Assembly: GCA_016197205.1 (NCBI GenBank)
Contig: JACPWG010000161.1
Span: forward strand, 1-62,529
Reading direction: 5' to 3'
Source: Planctomycetota bacterium
GTDB taxonomy: Bacteria; Planctomycetota; MHYJ01; WSZJ01; JACPWG01
DNA: 62,529 nt
The notes beneath the pieces are model-generated. The model was not told the DNA's origin. It did no database searches and saw nothing but the letters and a program-made list of their open reading frames with translations. Position numbers and translations under genes: made by a program. Shown here piece by piece: positions 8,629-17,174 of the stretch; position 1 is the stretch's first letter; each line of letters starts with the position of its first letter.

Positions 8629-9267
8629 TCAACGGACGTAGGTGAAGAGGACCTGGAAGAAAAGGGTCGACAGCACCATCACCCCCAGCCCGAGCAGGGC
8701 CCCTCCGAAGGAGAAGGCCGTGATGCGTCCAACCTCGGCAAGCCCGCGAAGCTTCGGCCAGCGCGGGTGCACGACGACATAAAGACCGGTCAAGAGCGAG
8801 GCGAGAAGCTGCACCGCGGGAAGCCCCACGAACAGCACGGCGACTGCCGCGAGCAGGCCGGAGAAGTGGCCGACGAGATAGACCACCGTGAAGAGCGTGA
8901 GCCCGAGAACGATCCAATAGGCAACGTGGACTTCGTGAAAGCGCTTGCCCGGGGTCCGGGCGCGGTCGGGCGAGGGGGGCCGCTTGGCGGCGGGCTGAGG
9001 GGAAGGGGCCCCGGCATCGGCGGAGGAAGTAGCCGGCGCGGTTGAGCCGGCGGGGAAGGCACCCTGGGACGGCGAGCGGTCGACGGCGGCCGCAACCCCG
9101 CCTACAAGGCCGCCGACCGAGTGCAGGCAGCAGCAGCAGCAGGAACAACAGCAGCACGTGGTGCAGCAGCCGCCGGCCAGGACTACGGGCCGGCGGCGGC
9201 GCTCAGGGGCGTGGACCTCGACCGCGAAGCTGGGCAAGGTCGGCCGATTCGATGCCCGTTCCTGCAT
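8629..9267 (-). CDS. Membrane protein with a polycysteine run
   Basis: No named family is recognised. The 212-residue protein has a striking cysteine cluster at about residues 34-47 (CCTTCCCCSCCCCC, then LHSVGG). A low-complexity Pro/Ala/Ser linker follows, then a C-terminal half with three or four hydrophobic segments (YWIVLGLTLFTVVYLVGHF, LLAAVAVLFVGLPAVQLLAS, GALLGLGVMVLSTLFFQVLF). The Cys codons are a run of TGC/TGT triplets, so the tract could have expanded by slippage. The following LHSVGGLVGG looks deliberate and I have the impression of similar cysteine-run proteins in planctomycetes, which is unverified. It lies upstream of the SRPBCC gene with a 37-nt gap. Metal or lipid binding is possible but not shown. 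Confidence 0.75.
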   Translation of the reverse strand: MQERASNRPTLPSFAVEVHAPERRRRPVVLAGGCCTTCCCCSCCCCCLHSVGGLVGGVAAAVDRSPSQGAFPAGSTAPATSSADAGAPSPQPAAKRPPSPDRARTPGKRFHEVHVAYWIVLGLTLFTVVYLVGHFSGLLAAVAVLFVGLPAVQLLASLLTGLYVVVHPRWPKLRGLAEVGRITAFSFGGALLGLGVMVLSTLFFQVLFTYVR

Positions 9268-9428
9268 TCGGGATCCTTTCCCGTGCGTGGGTCGTCGCGG
9301 CGAGGCTCGCAGCGTGGGCCGGCAGTGAGCTTACACCGGAGTGCGGCCTCGAGCAAGGGCAATCAGGAGACCGTGGCCCGAAGGTCGGCCGAATCGCGCG
9401 AGACAGAGAGCGGCTCCGGCTCCCCGCC

Positions 9429-10322
9429 TCACGCGCCGGCCGGCGCAGCATCCAACTCCCGCCGTCGCACGGTCGAGAGGTCGCACAGGTCGCCGCCCAC
9501 GACGGCAACCCGGTCGCGACGCGGAAAGTTGCCGGCGGCGCACGCGAGAGTCCGGCCGAGCCGCAGGCAGAACGCCCCGCTCTGCTCCACGGTCTCGTGG
9601 ATGTGGCCGTGCAGGGTGAGATAGGGGCCTCGCTCCTCCAGAAAGCGACGGATGGCCACGCTGCCGATGTGCGCTCCGGTCCGGTGGACGTCGAGCGGCG
9701 TGTCCGCGGGAGGCGTGTGAATCAAGTAGACCGTCCGCGCAGGGTCCGCGACCGCGGCCAGCGCCGCGAGCTCCCCGGCGATGGTCTCGTCCGCGGGCGG
9801 GGTCGGCGACGCGAAGACGAACGGCTCGAAGCGCCGCGCGCGCGGGGGGCGGCCCGCGTCAACGCCGGTGGCGGGCCTCGGGCTCCGATAGCCGTCGGCC
9901 TTCCACCGGCCCCGAGGCGTCACGCCCGACTCGTCCCAGCGCTCGTAGTCCTTGATCCAGAAGGGAGTCGGCGGCGTGAACGGATAACCGACGACGGAGA
10001 GTCCCTCGCCGACGGGGACCGCGCTCAGGTGGCTCACGCGCACCAGATCCGGCCGCGCTTCGAGGAGCGGAAGCGCGGCGGCGAAGTCGTGGTTCCCCAT
10101 CGTGACCAGCAGAGGCCCCGTGCGCGCAACGTACGCTTCGAGGAGCGGAAAGAGCCGCTCGCGCCACGTCGCCTCGTACTCGTCGATCGTGTGGGCGTCC
10201 ACGAGATCGCCGGCGACGAGGACGAGCTTCGCCCCTTCGCGAGCCGCGAGTTCGAGGAGCGCGCGATACTGGTCGAGGTTGCCGTGGAGGTCGGCCGACA
10301 TGAGGAAGGGCAGGCTGGACAC
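9429..10322 (-). CDS. Calcineurin-like metallophosphoesterase
   Basis: A 297-residue phosphoesterase with the full set of dimetal-site motifs: SADLHGN at about residues 9-15, VAGDLVD at about 37-43, MGNHD at about 75-79, LIHTP near 200 and LHGHIHE at about 238-244. Substrates in this superfamily include phosphoproteins, nucleotides and cyclic nucleotides, and nothing visible here narrows the choice. There is no signal peptide. GTG at 10322 is used because it gives the longest frame. The internal ATG seven codons later also retains every motif and cannot be excluded. The gene stands alone between a repeat-bearing spacer and the polycysteine gene. Confidence 0.9.
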   Translation of the reverse strand: MSSLPFLMSADLHGNLDQYRALLELAAREGAKLVLVAGDLVDAHTIDEYEATWRERLFPLLEAYVARTGPLLVTMGNHDFAAALPLLEARPDLVRVSHLSAVPVGEGLSVVGYPFTPPTPFWIKDYERWDESGVTPRGRWKADGYRSPRPATGVDAGRPPRARRFEPFVFASPTPPADETIAGELAALAAVADPARTVYLIHTPPADTPLDVHRTGAHIGSVAIRRFLEERGPYLTLHGHIHETVEQSGAFCLRLGRTLACAAGNFPRRDRVAVVGGDLCDLSTVRRRELDAAPAGA

Positions 10323-10451
10323 TGAAGTCGCTCGCCTGAACGGGGCGTGGAGGGGGGCGTGCGTGTGGGCGGTCCGGCCTCGTGGCCCGTTGACGAACTT
10401 TGAACACGGTCGTCAGCCGAGTCACTGCGGGTCGAACCTCATGTGGCCATT

Positions 10452-10485
10452 CGCGCGGGCCGGAGGCCCGCGCCCCCAGGCATCG
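10452..10485. repeat. Dispersed GC palindrome, copy 1
   Basis: This is a stem-loop repeat (CGCGGGCCGGAGGCCCGCG) followed by CCCCCAGGCATCG, between the phosphoesterase and nuoN. Almost the same sequence recurs at 62358-62392. Both are intergenic and on the same strand orientation. Confidence 0.6.
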
Positions 10486-10509
10486 TGCCTGGACTTCGTC
10501 AACGGGCCA

Positions 10510-12045
10510 CTACGCCCCGAAGATCGAGCTGGAGTACCGCGCCAGCTTGACGAGCGGCGCCCAGTACACGCCCAGCAGCAGGATCGGGGCGACGAGGACC
10601 GCGAACGCGGCGCTGTAGAAGAACGGCACGGGCAGCGGCTCCGCCTCGCCGCGCGGGATGTTCTCGAGGAACATCGCCTTCACGACGCGGGCGTAGTACA
10701 CCAGCGACACGACGCTGTTCAGCACGCCCAGGATCGCCAGCCAGTACAGCTCCCGCCCGATCACCCCGAGGAACAGATAGAACTTGCCGATGAAGCCGCC
10801 CAGCGGCGGAAGCCCGGTCAGGGAGAAAAGGCAGATCGCCATCGCGATGCACGGGAACGGCGCACGCCAGCCGAGACCGCGGCACCCCTCGATGTCCTCG
10901 CTGCCGACCAGGTCGTGCAGGAAGACCACGAACAGGAAGGCGCCGAAATTCATGAAGACGTAGACCGCCAGGTAGAACAGGATCGCGAAGATGCCGTCCT
11001 TGGAGAGCACCACGACGCCCATGAGCAGGTAGCCCGCGTGCGCGATCGAGGAATAGGCCATCAGCCGCTTCAGGCTGGTCTGCGCGACGGCCGCGAGGTT
11101 TCCCACCGTCATCGTGGCGACGGACAGCACGGAGAGCACGATCGGCCACTGGAGCTGGTCCACGATCGGCGTCCAGTCGCCGCCGCCCGAATGCGTCGAC
11201 AGCGACTGGTAGAAGAACCTCAGAATCACGCCGAACCCGGCCGCCTTCGGGCCCACCGAGAGGAAGGCCGTGATCGGCGTGGGCGCGCCCTCGTAGACGT
11301 CCGGGCACCACATGTGGAACGGGACGCACGCGATCTTGTAGCCGAACCCGGCGAGGATCATGAGCATCGACACGCTGAGGAGGAGCGGAGACGCCCGCAG
11401 CTCGGTCTGCCCCTCCAGCGCGTGGCGGATCGCCGCGAAGTCGAGGCTGCCCGCCAGGCCGAAGAGGAGGGACATCCCGTAGAGCATGATCCCCGAAGCG
11501 ATCGCGCCGTAGATCGTGTACTTCAGGGCCGCCTCGTTCGACAGGCGCGAGTCCCGCTGGAAGCCCGCCAGGACGAACGAAGGAATGGAAACCAACTCCA
11601 ACCCGAGGTAGGCCATCAGGAGGGTTCTCGACCCGACCATCAGGAAGAGGCCGAGCGTCGAGCAGAGCAGGAGCACGCAGTACTCCCCTTCGCCCGCGGG
11701 ATTCAGCTTCTTGTACCGGATCGAAAGGACGCCCGTGAGGAGGCCGACGAGCAGGAAGAGCCCTTTGAAATAGACCGCAAAGGGGTCGAGGGCGATGGAA
11801 TTGCCGAAGAGGAGGACGTTCGAGCTCGAAGCCCGGCCGCCGCTTTCCCGGAGGTCCACGTAGTGCCGCAGCAGGTAGATGCCGGAGAGCAACAGGCCGC
11901 AGAAGGTGAGGTAGAGGAGCGCGCGGTGCGATTTGCGGACCGGCGTCACGTCCAGCACGATCACGAGGAGCGTGGTGAGGACGAGGATGACCTCCGGCAG
12001 GAAGAGCCGCAGGTCCTGGACGAGGGCAAGGGCGGTCGGACTCAC
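10510..12045 (-). CDS. nuoN: NADH-quinone oxidoreductase subunit N
   Basis: NuoN is one of the three antiporter-like proton-pumping subunits of complex I in the inner membrane. The 511-residue protein is hydrophobic throughout with about 14 transmembrane segments. It carries the conserved GLELVSIPSFVLAGFQR block and the MVWCPDVYEGAPTP-type loop (here HMWCPDVYEGAPTPITAFL), plus lysines in mid-membrane helices. Start is GTG at 12045, preceded by GAGG on the minus strand. It is the last gene of the nuo run, 80 nt after nuoM, which matches the usual L-M-N order. Confidence 0.97.
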   Translation of the reverse strand: MSPTALALVQDLRLFLPEVILVLTTLLVIVLDVTPVRKSHRALLYLTFCGLLLSGIYLLRHYVDLRESGGRASSSNVLLFGNSIALDPFAVYFKGLFLLVGLLTGVLSIRYKKLNPAGEGEYCVLLLCSTLGLFLMVGSRTLLMAYLGLELVSIPSFVLAGFQRDSRLSNEAALKYTIYGAIASGIMLYGMSLLFGLAGSLDFAAIRHALEGQTELRASPLLLSVSMLMILAGFGYKIACVPFHMWCPDVYEGAPTPITAFLSVGPKAAGFGVILRFFYQSLSTHSGGGDWTPIVDQLQWPIVLSVLSVATMTVGNLAAVAQTSLKRLMAYSSIAHAGYLLMGVVVLSKDGIFAILFYLAVYVFMNFGAFLFVVFLHDLVGSEDIEGCRGLGWRAPFPCIAMAICLFSLTGLPPLGGFIGKFYLFLGVIGRELYWLAILGVLNSVVSLVYYARVVKAMFLENIPRGEAEPLPVPFFYSAAFAVLVAPILLLGVYWAPLVKLARYSSSIFGA

Positions 12046-12125
12046 GGATCAGCCTCGAACGAAAAACCCCGCCGCGCCCTCGCGGGAGGAAACCGAGGTT
12101 CGAACCTGGGCGACCTGCGCGGCCG

Positions 12126-13649
12126 CTACCCCCCGCGCGTGGCGGAGGCGACGGCGTCCTGGACGTTCTTGAGGGACACCGTCATCGTGTCGAGCATGGC
12201 GCGGGGCCACACGCCCAGGAACACGACGAGCGCCCCGAGCGGGACCAGCGTGAAAAGCTCGCGGCCGTTCACGTCCGGCATCATCGAGTAGCGCTCCTTC
12301 GCCGGGCCCATGAAGACCCGCTGGAAACACCAGAGGAAATAGCCGGCGCCGAAGATGATCCCGGTCGCCGAGATGATCGTGGTCGTGCGGTACGCGTCGA
12401 ACGAGCCGAGGAGGACGAGGGCCTCGGAAACGAAGTTGCAGAGCCCGGGCAGGCCGAGCGAGGCCATGAACGCGAGGGTCGTGATCCCCGTGTACACCGG
12501 CATCTGGAACGCCAGCCCGCCGAAGTCCTTGATGACGCGGTGGTGGGCGCGGTCGTAAATCACGCCGACCAGGAGGAAGAGCATGGCGCTCGTGAGGCCG
12601 TGGGTGAACATCTGGAAGGCCGCGCCCATCATCGCGGCCTCGGTGTTCGCGGCCATGCCGACCAGGCAGAAGCCCATGTGGCTCACGCTGGAGTAGGCCA
12701 CCATCTTCTTCAAGTCGGTCTGCGCCATGGCGACCAGCGCGCCGTAGACGATGTTGATCAGGCCGAGGGCCGCCATGAACGGCGCGAACCACGCCGCCGC
12801 CTCCGGCAGGATCGGCAGCGACAGCCGCAGCAGGCCGTACACGCCCATCTTCAGGAGCACGCCCGCCAGGATGACGCTGATCGCCGTCGGCGCCTCCACG
12901 TGCGCGTCGGGCAGCCACGTATGGAAGGGGAAGACCGGCACCTTGATCGCGAAGCCGATGAACATCGCCACGAAGACGACCTGCCAGAACAGCCCCGTGA
13001 ACGTCAGGCGCACGTTCGCGTCGGCGAGCCGGACCAGGTCGAACGCGTCCATCGGATCCAGGACGTTCGGGTTCTCCTTCGCGTGGAAGTAGAACGCCAG
13101 CATGGCAAGCAGCAGGAGGACGCTGCCGAAGAGCGTATACAGGAAGAACTTGATCGCCGCGTATTCCTTGCGAGGCCCGCCCCAGATCCCGATCAGGAAG
13201 TACATCGGGAGGAGCATGACTTCCCAGAACACGTAGAACAGGAAGAAGTCGAGCGAGCAGAAGACGCCCATCATCCCCGTTTCGAGCAGCAGCAGCAGGG
13301 CGAAGTAGGCCTTCACGCCCTTCGTCGTCTCCCACGAGGCGAAGACGGCCAGGAAGGACAGGATGCCCGTGAGCAGCACGAGGGGCATGCTGACGCCGTC
13401 CACGCCGAGCTTGTATTGGATGCGCAGCTTGTAGTCGGGGATCCGGATCCAATCGCAATTCTCGACGAACTGCATCCCTTTCGAGCCATTCTCGAAGTCC
13501 AGGAAGAGGGAGATCGAGAGCGCGAGGGGCAGGGCCGTCGAGAACACGGACACGAACCGGATCCAGTCCTTCTGGTGGCGGGGCAGGCAGAGGATCACGA
13601 GCATGCCCAGGAGGGGAATGAACGTGATGAGCGACAGGATATGTGACAT
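12126..13649 (-). CDS. nuoM: NADH-quinone oxidoreductase subunit M
   Basis: NuoM is the second antiporter-like pump subunit of complex I. The 507-residue polytopic protein shows the family's key features: a membrane Glu in FWEVMLLPMYFLIGIWGG, FPFHTWLPDAHVEAPTA, and AYSSVSHMGFCLVG after a Lys-containing helix (DLKKMVAYSS). The length is normal. ATG at 13649 is the first in-frame methionine and begins the expected short N-terminal helix (HILSLITFIPLLGMLVI). It lies about 106 nt after nuoL and 80 nt before nuoN on the same strand. Confidence 0.97.
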   Translation of the reverse strand: MSHILSLITFIPLLGMLVILCLPRHQKDWIRFVSVFSTALPLALSISLFLDFENGSKGMQFVENCDWIRIPDYKLRIQYKLGVDGVSMPLVLLTGILSFLAVFASWETTKGVKAYFALLLLLETGMMGVFCSLDFFLFYVFWEVMLLPMYFLIGIWGGPRKEYAAIKFFLYTLFGSVLLLLAMLAFYFHAKENPNVLDPMDAFDLVRLADANVRLTFTGLFWQVVFVAMFIGFAIKVPVFPFHTWLPDAHVEAPTAISVILAGVLLKMGVYGLLRLSLPILPEAAAWFAPFMAALGLINIVYGALVAMAQTDLKKMVAYSSVSHMGFCLVGMAANTEAAMMGAAFQMFTHGLTSAMLFLLVGVIYDRAHHRVIKDFGGLAFQMPVYTGITTLAFMASLGLPGLCNFVSEALVLLGSFDAYRTTTIISATGIIFGAGYFLWCFQRVFMGPAKERYSMMPDVNGRELFTLVPLGALVVFLGVWPRAMLDTMTVSLKNVQDAVASATRGG

Positions 13650-13755
13650 GGTTCCCCCGAACGCCGTCAGTCTGCGGTTACGGTTCAGTCGGCCGCAACG
13701 GACAATCGCGAACTACGCCAATGCACCCAGGGAACGACCCGGGTGCCGGACAGGC

Positions 13756-15999
13756 CTACAGGATGACGTTGTAGAGCACGACGACCACGGTGAGGCCGAT
13801 CACGGCCGCGGCCAGGTACTGCTTGATGTTGCCGGTTTGGATCGAGCGCATGGCCCGCGCGGAACTGACGATGGTGTCCGCGGTCCCGTTCACGAGCCCG
13901 TCGACGTACGTGTTGTCGACCCAGCCGGAATAGTCGGAAAAGTGGACGGTGAACTGGGCCGTCATGTTCACGAACCCGTCGACCCAGTCCTCGTCGAAGC
14001 TCTTGAGGAAATCGTTCAGGAGCAGGAGCGGCTGGATGACCCAACGGTCGTACAGCTCGTCGATCCACCACTTGTTGACCATGCCGTCGTACAGCCACAG
14101 CAGGCGCGTCGCCCAGACCTGCGGCGAGAAGAACGGCACCATGTACGTAAAGTAGGACACGAGCGCTCCGCCGACCGCGACGCAGACGGAGAGCACCATC
14201 GCCCACGTGTGCGCCTTGTGCTCGGTGTGCTCATGCTCCTTGCGCGCCTCCTCCCGGCCCTCGGCATGCAGCGCCACGAGCGGATTCTGGTCGTCGAGCG
14301 GCTGGGCTTCCTCCACCAAGGCGCCGCTCGGAAAGAGGACCGTCCGCTGCACGTGCCACCGGTGCCGTTCGCCGCCGCCGGGGGCCTCCTCGCGCGGGCC
14401 GAGCACCTGCTCTTCGTTCACGAAGTCGCCGAACCACCGTTCGCCCGACAGCGTGCCGCCCGCGGAGAAGAGCGTGAGGATCGCGAGCACCGCGAGCGGC
14501 GCGGTGATCACGTCCCACTGGTCGGGGTGCGCGTGTTCGTATTTGTGGGGGTCGCGCGGCTTCCCGCAGAAGGTCAGGAAGATCAGCCGGAACATGTAGA
14601 AGGCCGTGAGCGCGGCCCCGCAGAACCCGAAGATCGGCAGCAGCGCGTGCTGCGGGTGCTCCATGGCGAACGTGAGCACGGCGCCCAGGATCTGGTCCTT
14701 GCTCCAGAAGCCCGAGAGGGGCGGGAAGCCCGAGATCGCGCAGGTCGCGATCAGCATGCAGACGAACGTGATCGGGAGCTTGTGACGCAGGCCGCCCATC
14801 TCGCGCATGTCCTGCGAGTGGAGCGCGTGGATCACCGCGCCGGAGCCGAGGAAGAGGAGAGCCTTGAAGAAGGCGTGGGTCCACAAATGGAAGAACCCCG
14901 CCGAGTAGCCCCAGCACCCGAGCCCCAGCACCATGAACCCGAGCTGGCTTACCGTCGAGTAGGCCAGCACCTTCTTGATGTCGTTCGCCGTCACGGCGAT
15001 CGTCGCCGCGAAGATCGCGGTGAAGCCGCCCGTGTAGGCGATGAAAAGCAGCGCGTCCGGCGTGAATAAGCGATAACAGCGCGTCACCATGTACACGCCC
15101 GCCGCCACCATCGTCGCGGCGTGGATCAGGGCGGAGACCGGCGTCGGGCCCTCCATCGCGTCCGGCAGCCAGACGTGCAGCGGGAACTGCGCGCTCTTCC
15201 CGACCGCGCCGAAGAAGAGGAAGATCCCCGCCACCGTGAGGAACGAAATCGGGAACACGTCGCCCGACTTCACCTCGTAGCTGCCCGCGCTCACCACGCG
15301 GAAGACGTTTTCGTAGGAGAGGGGGTTCTTCTGCTCGATCGGCAGGCTCGTGTCGTCCAGGATCGGCCGGAGCGTCATGGACAGGAGCATCAGGATGCCG
15401 ATGAGCATTCCGAGGTCGCCGACGCGGTTCGTGATGAAGGCCTTCTTGCAGGCCGCGGCGGCCGCGGGCTTCTCGAACCAGAAGCCGATGAGCAGATAGC
15501 TCGAGAGACCCACCAGCTCCCAGCCGATCATCAGGCCGAAGAGGTTGTCGGAGAGGACGAGCCAGATCATCGAGAACGAGAAGATCGAGAGGTACGAGAA
15601 GAAGCGCCCGTACCGGGGGTCGTCGTGCATGTAGCCCATCGAGAAGACGTGGACGAGCGTGCTCACCCACGTCACGACGACGAGCATGATCACCGTGATG
15701 TTATCGACGAGGAAGCCCATCGGCAGGGCGAACCGCGTGTGCAACTGGCCGTCGTCCCCTTTCCAGAGGATCGAGAGCCAGTCGACCGACCACGTCTGCC
15801 GGAAGTTCGGCTCGCCACGCGAAACCATGTCCGCGAAGAGGAACGTGGAGAGCACCGCCCCGGCCCCGATCGCGCCCGTGGAGAGCCAGTCCCCCTTGTG
15901 CGGGAGCTTCCACTTCATCGCGCCGCACAGCGTGTGCGTCACGAAGGCCGCCAGCGGCAGGAGCAGGATCAGCCAGGGCCAGACTACCGATTCGAGCAT
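13756..15999 (-). CDS. nuoL: NADH-quinone oxidoreductase subunit L
   Basis: NuoL is the distal pump subunit of complex I, with a long lateral helix. The 747-residue protein has FSMIWLVLSDNLFGLMIGWELVGLSSYLLIGFWFE, FPLHVWLPDAMEGPTPVSALIHAATMVAAGVY and DIKKVLAYSTVSQLGFMV, all diagnostic. A hydrophilic stretch rich in His and Glu (about residues 555-605) precedes the C-terminal lateral-helix region. ATG at 15999 (MLESVVWPWLILLLPLAAF) is preferred to an upstream in-frame ATG because the extra 29 residues are translated from an AT-rich intergenic repeat. A spacer of 216 nt holding inverted repeats separates it from nuoK. Confidence 0.97.
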   Translation of the reverse strand: MLESVVWPWLILLLPLAAFVTHTLCGAMKWKLPHKGDWLSTGAIGAGAVLSTFLFADMVSRGEPNFRQTWSVDWLSILWKGDDGQLHTRFALPMGFLVDNITVIMLVVVTWVSTLVHVFSMGYMHDDPRYGRFFSYLSIFSFSMIWLVLSDNLFGLMIGWELVGLSSYLLIGFWFEKPAAAAACKKAFITNRVGDLGMLIGILMLLSMTLRPILDDTSLPIEQKNPLSYENVFRVVSAGSYEVKSGDVFPISFLTVAGIFLFFGAVGKSAQFPLHVWLPDAMEGPTPVSALIHAATMVAAGVYMVTRCYRLFTPDALLFIAYTGGFTAIFAATIAVTANDIKKVLAYSTVSQLGFMVLGLGCWGYSAGFFHLWTHAFFKALLFLGSGAVIHALHSQDMREMGGLRHKLPITFVCMLIATCAISGFPPLSGFWSKDQILGAVLTFAMEHPQHALLPIFGFCGAALTAFYMFRLIFLTFCGKPRDPHKYEHAHPDQWDVITAPLAVLAILTLFSAGGTLSGERWFGDFVNEEQVLGPREEAPGGGERHRWHVQRTVLFPSGALVEEAQPLDDQNPLVALHAEGREEARKEHEHTEHKAHTWAMVLSVCVAVGGALVSYFTYMVPFFSPQVWATRLLWLYDGMVNKWWIDELYDRWVIQPLLLLNDFLKSFDEDWVDGFVNMTAQFTVHFSDYSGWVDNTYVDGLVNGTADTIVSSARAMRSIQTGNIKQYLAAAVIGLTVVVVLYNVIL

Positions 16000-16034
16000 C
16001 GATCGGCCACTTAACAATGGGATTTGAGATTTCA

Positions 16035-16195
16035 GATTTGAGAATTGAGATTTCGCACCGGACGACGGCGAACGCGGCGGCGGCACCTGCTTCCTACCGG
16101 GCTTTCCATTCCCCGGACTCGCTCTGGACGGCGCTCACGCGGGCACCGACTCGGCCCTAGGTCTTCGCGGGCCTCCAAATCTCAATTCTCAAATC
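16035..16195. repeat. AT-rich inverted repeat in the nuoL-nuoK spacer
   Basis: A perfect 19-bp inverted pair, GATTTGAGAATTGAGATTT (16035-16053) and its complement (16177-16195), is separated by 123 nt. Degenerate further copies of the same AT-rich words lie on both outer sides (16018-16034, 16196-16216). The block sits between two genes of one operon and would place a long hairpin in the mRNA, possibly affecting processing or relative expression of nuoL-M-N. Confidence 0.7.
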
Positions 16196-16215
16196 CCAAA
16201 ATCTCAATTCTCCAA

Positions 16216-16536
16216 TCACCCCTTGAGTCCATCCAGCGCGTCCGCGTCGACGTCGCCGTAGTTCTGGAAGATCCCGATCACGATCCCCAGCGCGACCGCG
16301 GCTTCGGCCGCCGCCAGGAGGATCACGAAGATCGCGAACAGATGGCCGCTGAAATTGCCGACCGTGTAGCGCGAGAACGCGACGAAGTTCAGGTTGGCCG
16401 AGTTGAGGATCAACTCGACCCCCATGAGCATCGCCACTGCGTTCTTCCGGGCCACGAGGGTGAAGATGCCCAGGGCGAAGAGCGCCGCGCTCACCAGCAG
16501 ATAGTGCTGGAGCGGATAGGCGTCAAGCAGGCTCAT
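16216..16536 (-). CDS. nuoK: NADH-quinone oxidoreductase subunit K
   Basis: NuoK is the small three-helix membrane subunit of complex I. The 106-residue protein has the typical length and the conserved membrane glutamates in MGVELILNSANLNFVAF and AAAEAAVALGIVIGIF, which are part of the proton path. ATG at 16536 (MSLLDAYPLQHYLLVSAALFALG) is chosen because the in-frame extension upstream encodes an Arg-rich stretch unlike any NuoK and derives from a simple-sequence spacer (TCTTCGG repeats, 16560-16600). Confidence 0.96.
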   Translation of the reverse strand: MSLLDAYPLQHYLLVSAALFALGIFTLVARKNAVAMLMGVELILNSANLNFVAFSRYTVGNFSGHLFAIFVILLAAAEAAVALGIVIGIFQNYGDVDADALDGLKG

Positions 16537-16639
16537 CTTCGAACCCCCTAGTAACCCGGTTCGACGTCTTCGGTCTCTTCGGCGTTTTCGGCGTCTTCGG
16601 TGGCTAGTTTTTTTGCCCACCACGAGAATCGCGTTCAAC

Positions 16640-17152
16640 CTACTTCCGGATCGCATTCCGCGCCAGGTAGGCCGCGCCGATCAGGGCCGCGAGGAGGATC
16701 ATCGCCGCCACTTCGAAGGGCAGCAGATAGTCCCCCATCAGGAGCAGTCCGATCGGCCGGGTCGATTCGCCGAGCGGGCCGCCCTTCACGTCCCAGTGGG
16801 TCTTCGTTCCCACCTCGACCAGCACCAAGAAGATCCCGGTCGCGGCGAGGGCCGCCAGCGCCGAGAAGCTGGTCTCGTTCGACGCCTTGATGTTCGAGAT
16901 CCGGTGCGTCAGCATCACCGCGAAGAGCAGGAGCACGAGGATCCCGCCCACGTAAATGAGGAGCTGCGTGGCGACCAGGAAGTCCGCCTCCAGGAAGCCG
17001 TACAGCCCCGCCACGCCGACGAACGTCAGGAGGAGCGAGAACGCCGACCGCACGATGTTCTTCGAGAACGCCACCACGCACGCGGAGCCGACCGTGAGGA
17101 CCATGTCCGCGTAGAAGGCCGCGTGATAGAGCGCGCTGGTCAGGGTGGTCAT
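16640..17152 (-). CDS. nuoJ: NADH-quinone oxidoreductase subunit J
   Basis: NuoJ is a five-helix membrane subunit of complex I whose third helix takes part in the conformational coupling between quinone site and pumps. The 170-residue protein contains the family hallmark GLYGFLEADFLVATQLLIYVGGILVLLLFAVML split over two helices and ends with AAYLARN, as expected. It starts with ATG at 17152, 22 nt after the nuoH stop. Confidence 0.95.
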   Translation of the reverse strand: MTTLTSALYHAAFYADMVLTVGSACVVAFSKNIVRSAFSLLLTFVGVAGLYGFLEADFLVATQLLIYVGGILVLLLFAVMLTHRISNIKASNETSFSALAALAATGIFLVLVEVGTKTHWDVKGGPLGESTRPIGLLLMGDYLLPFEVAAMILLAALIGAAYLARNAIRK

Positions 17153-17174
17153 GCTTCGTCCCGCATTTCGACAG

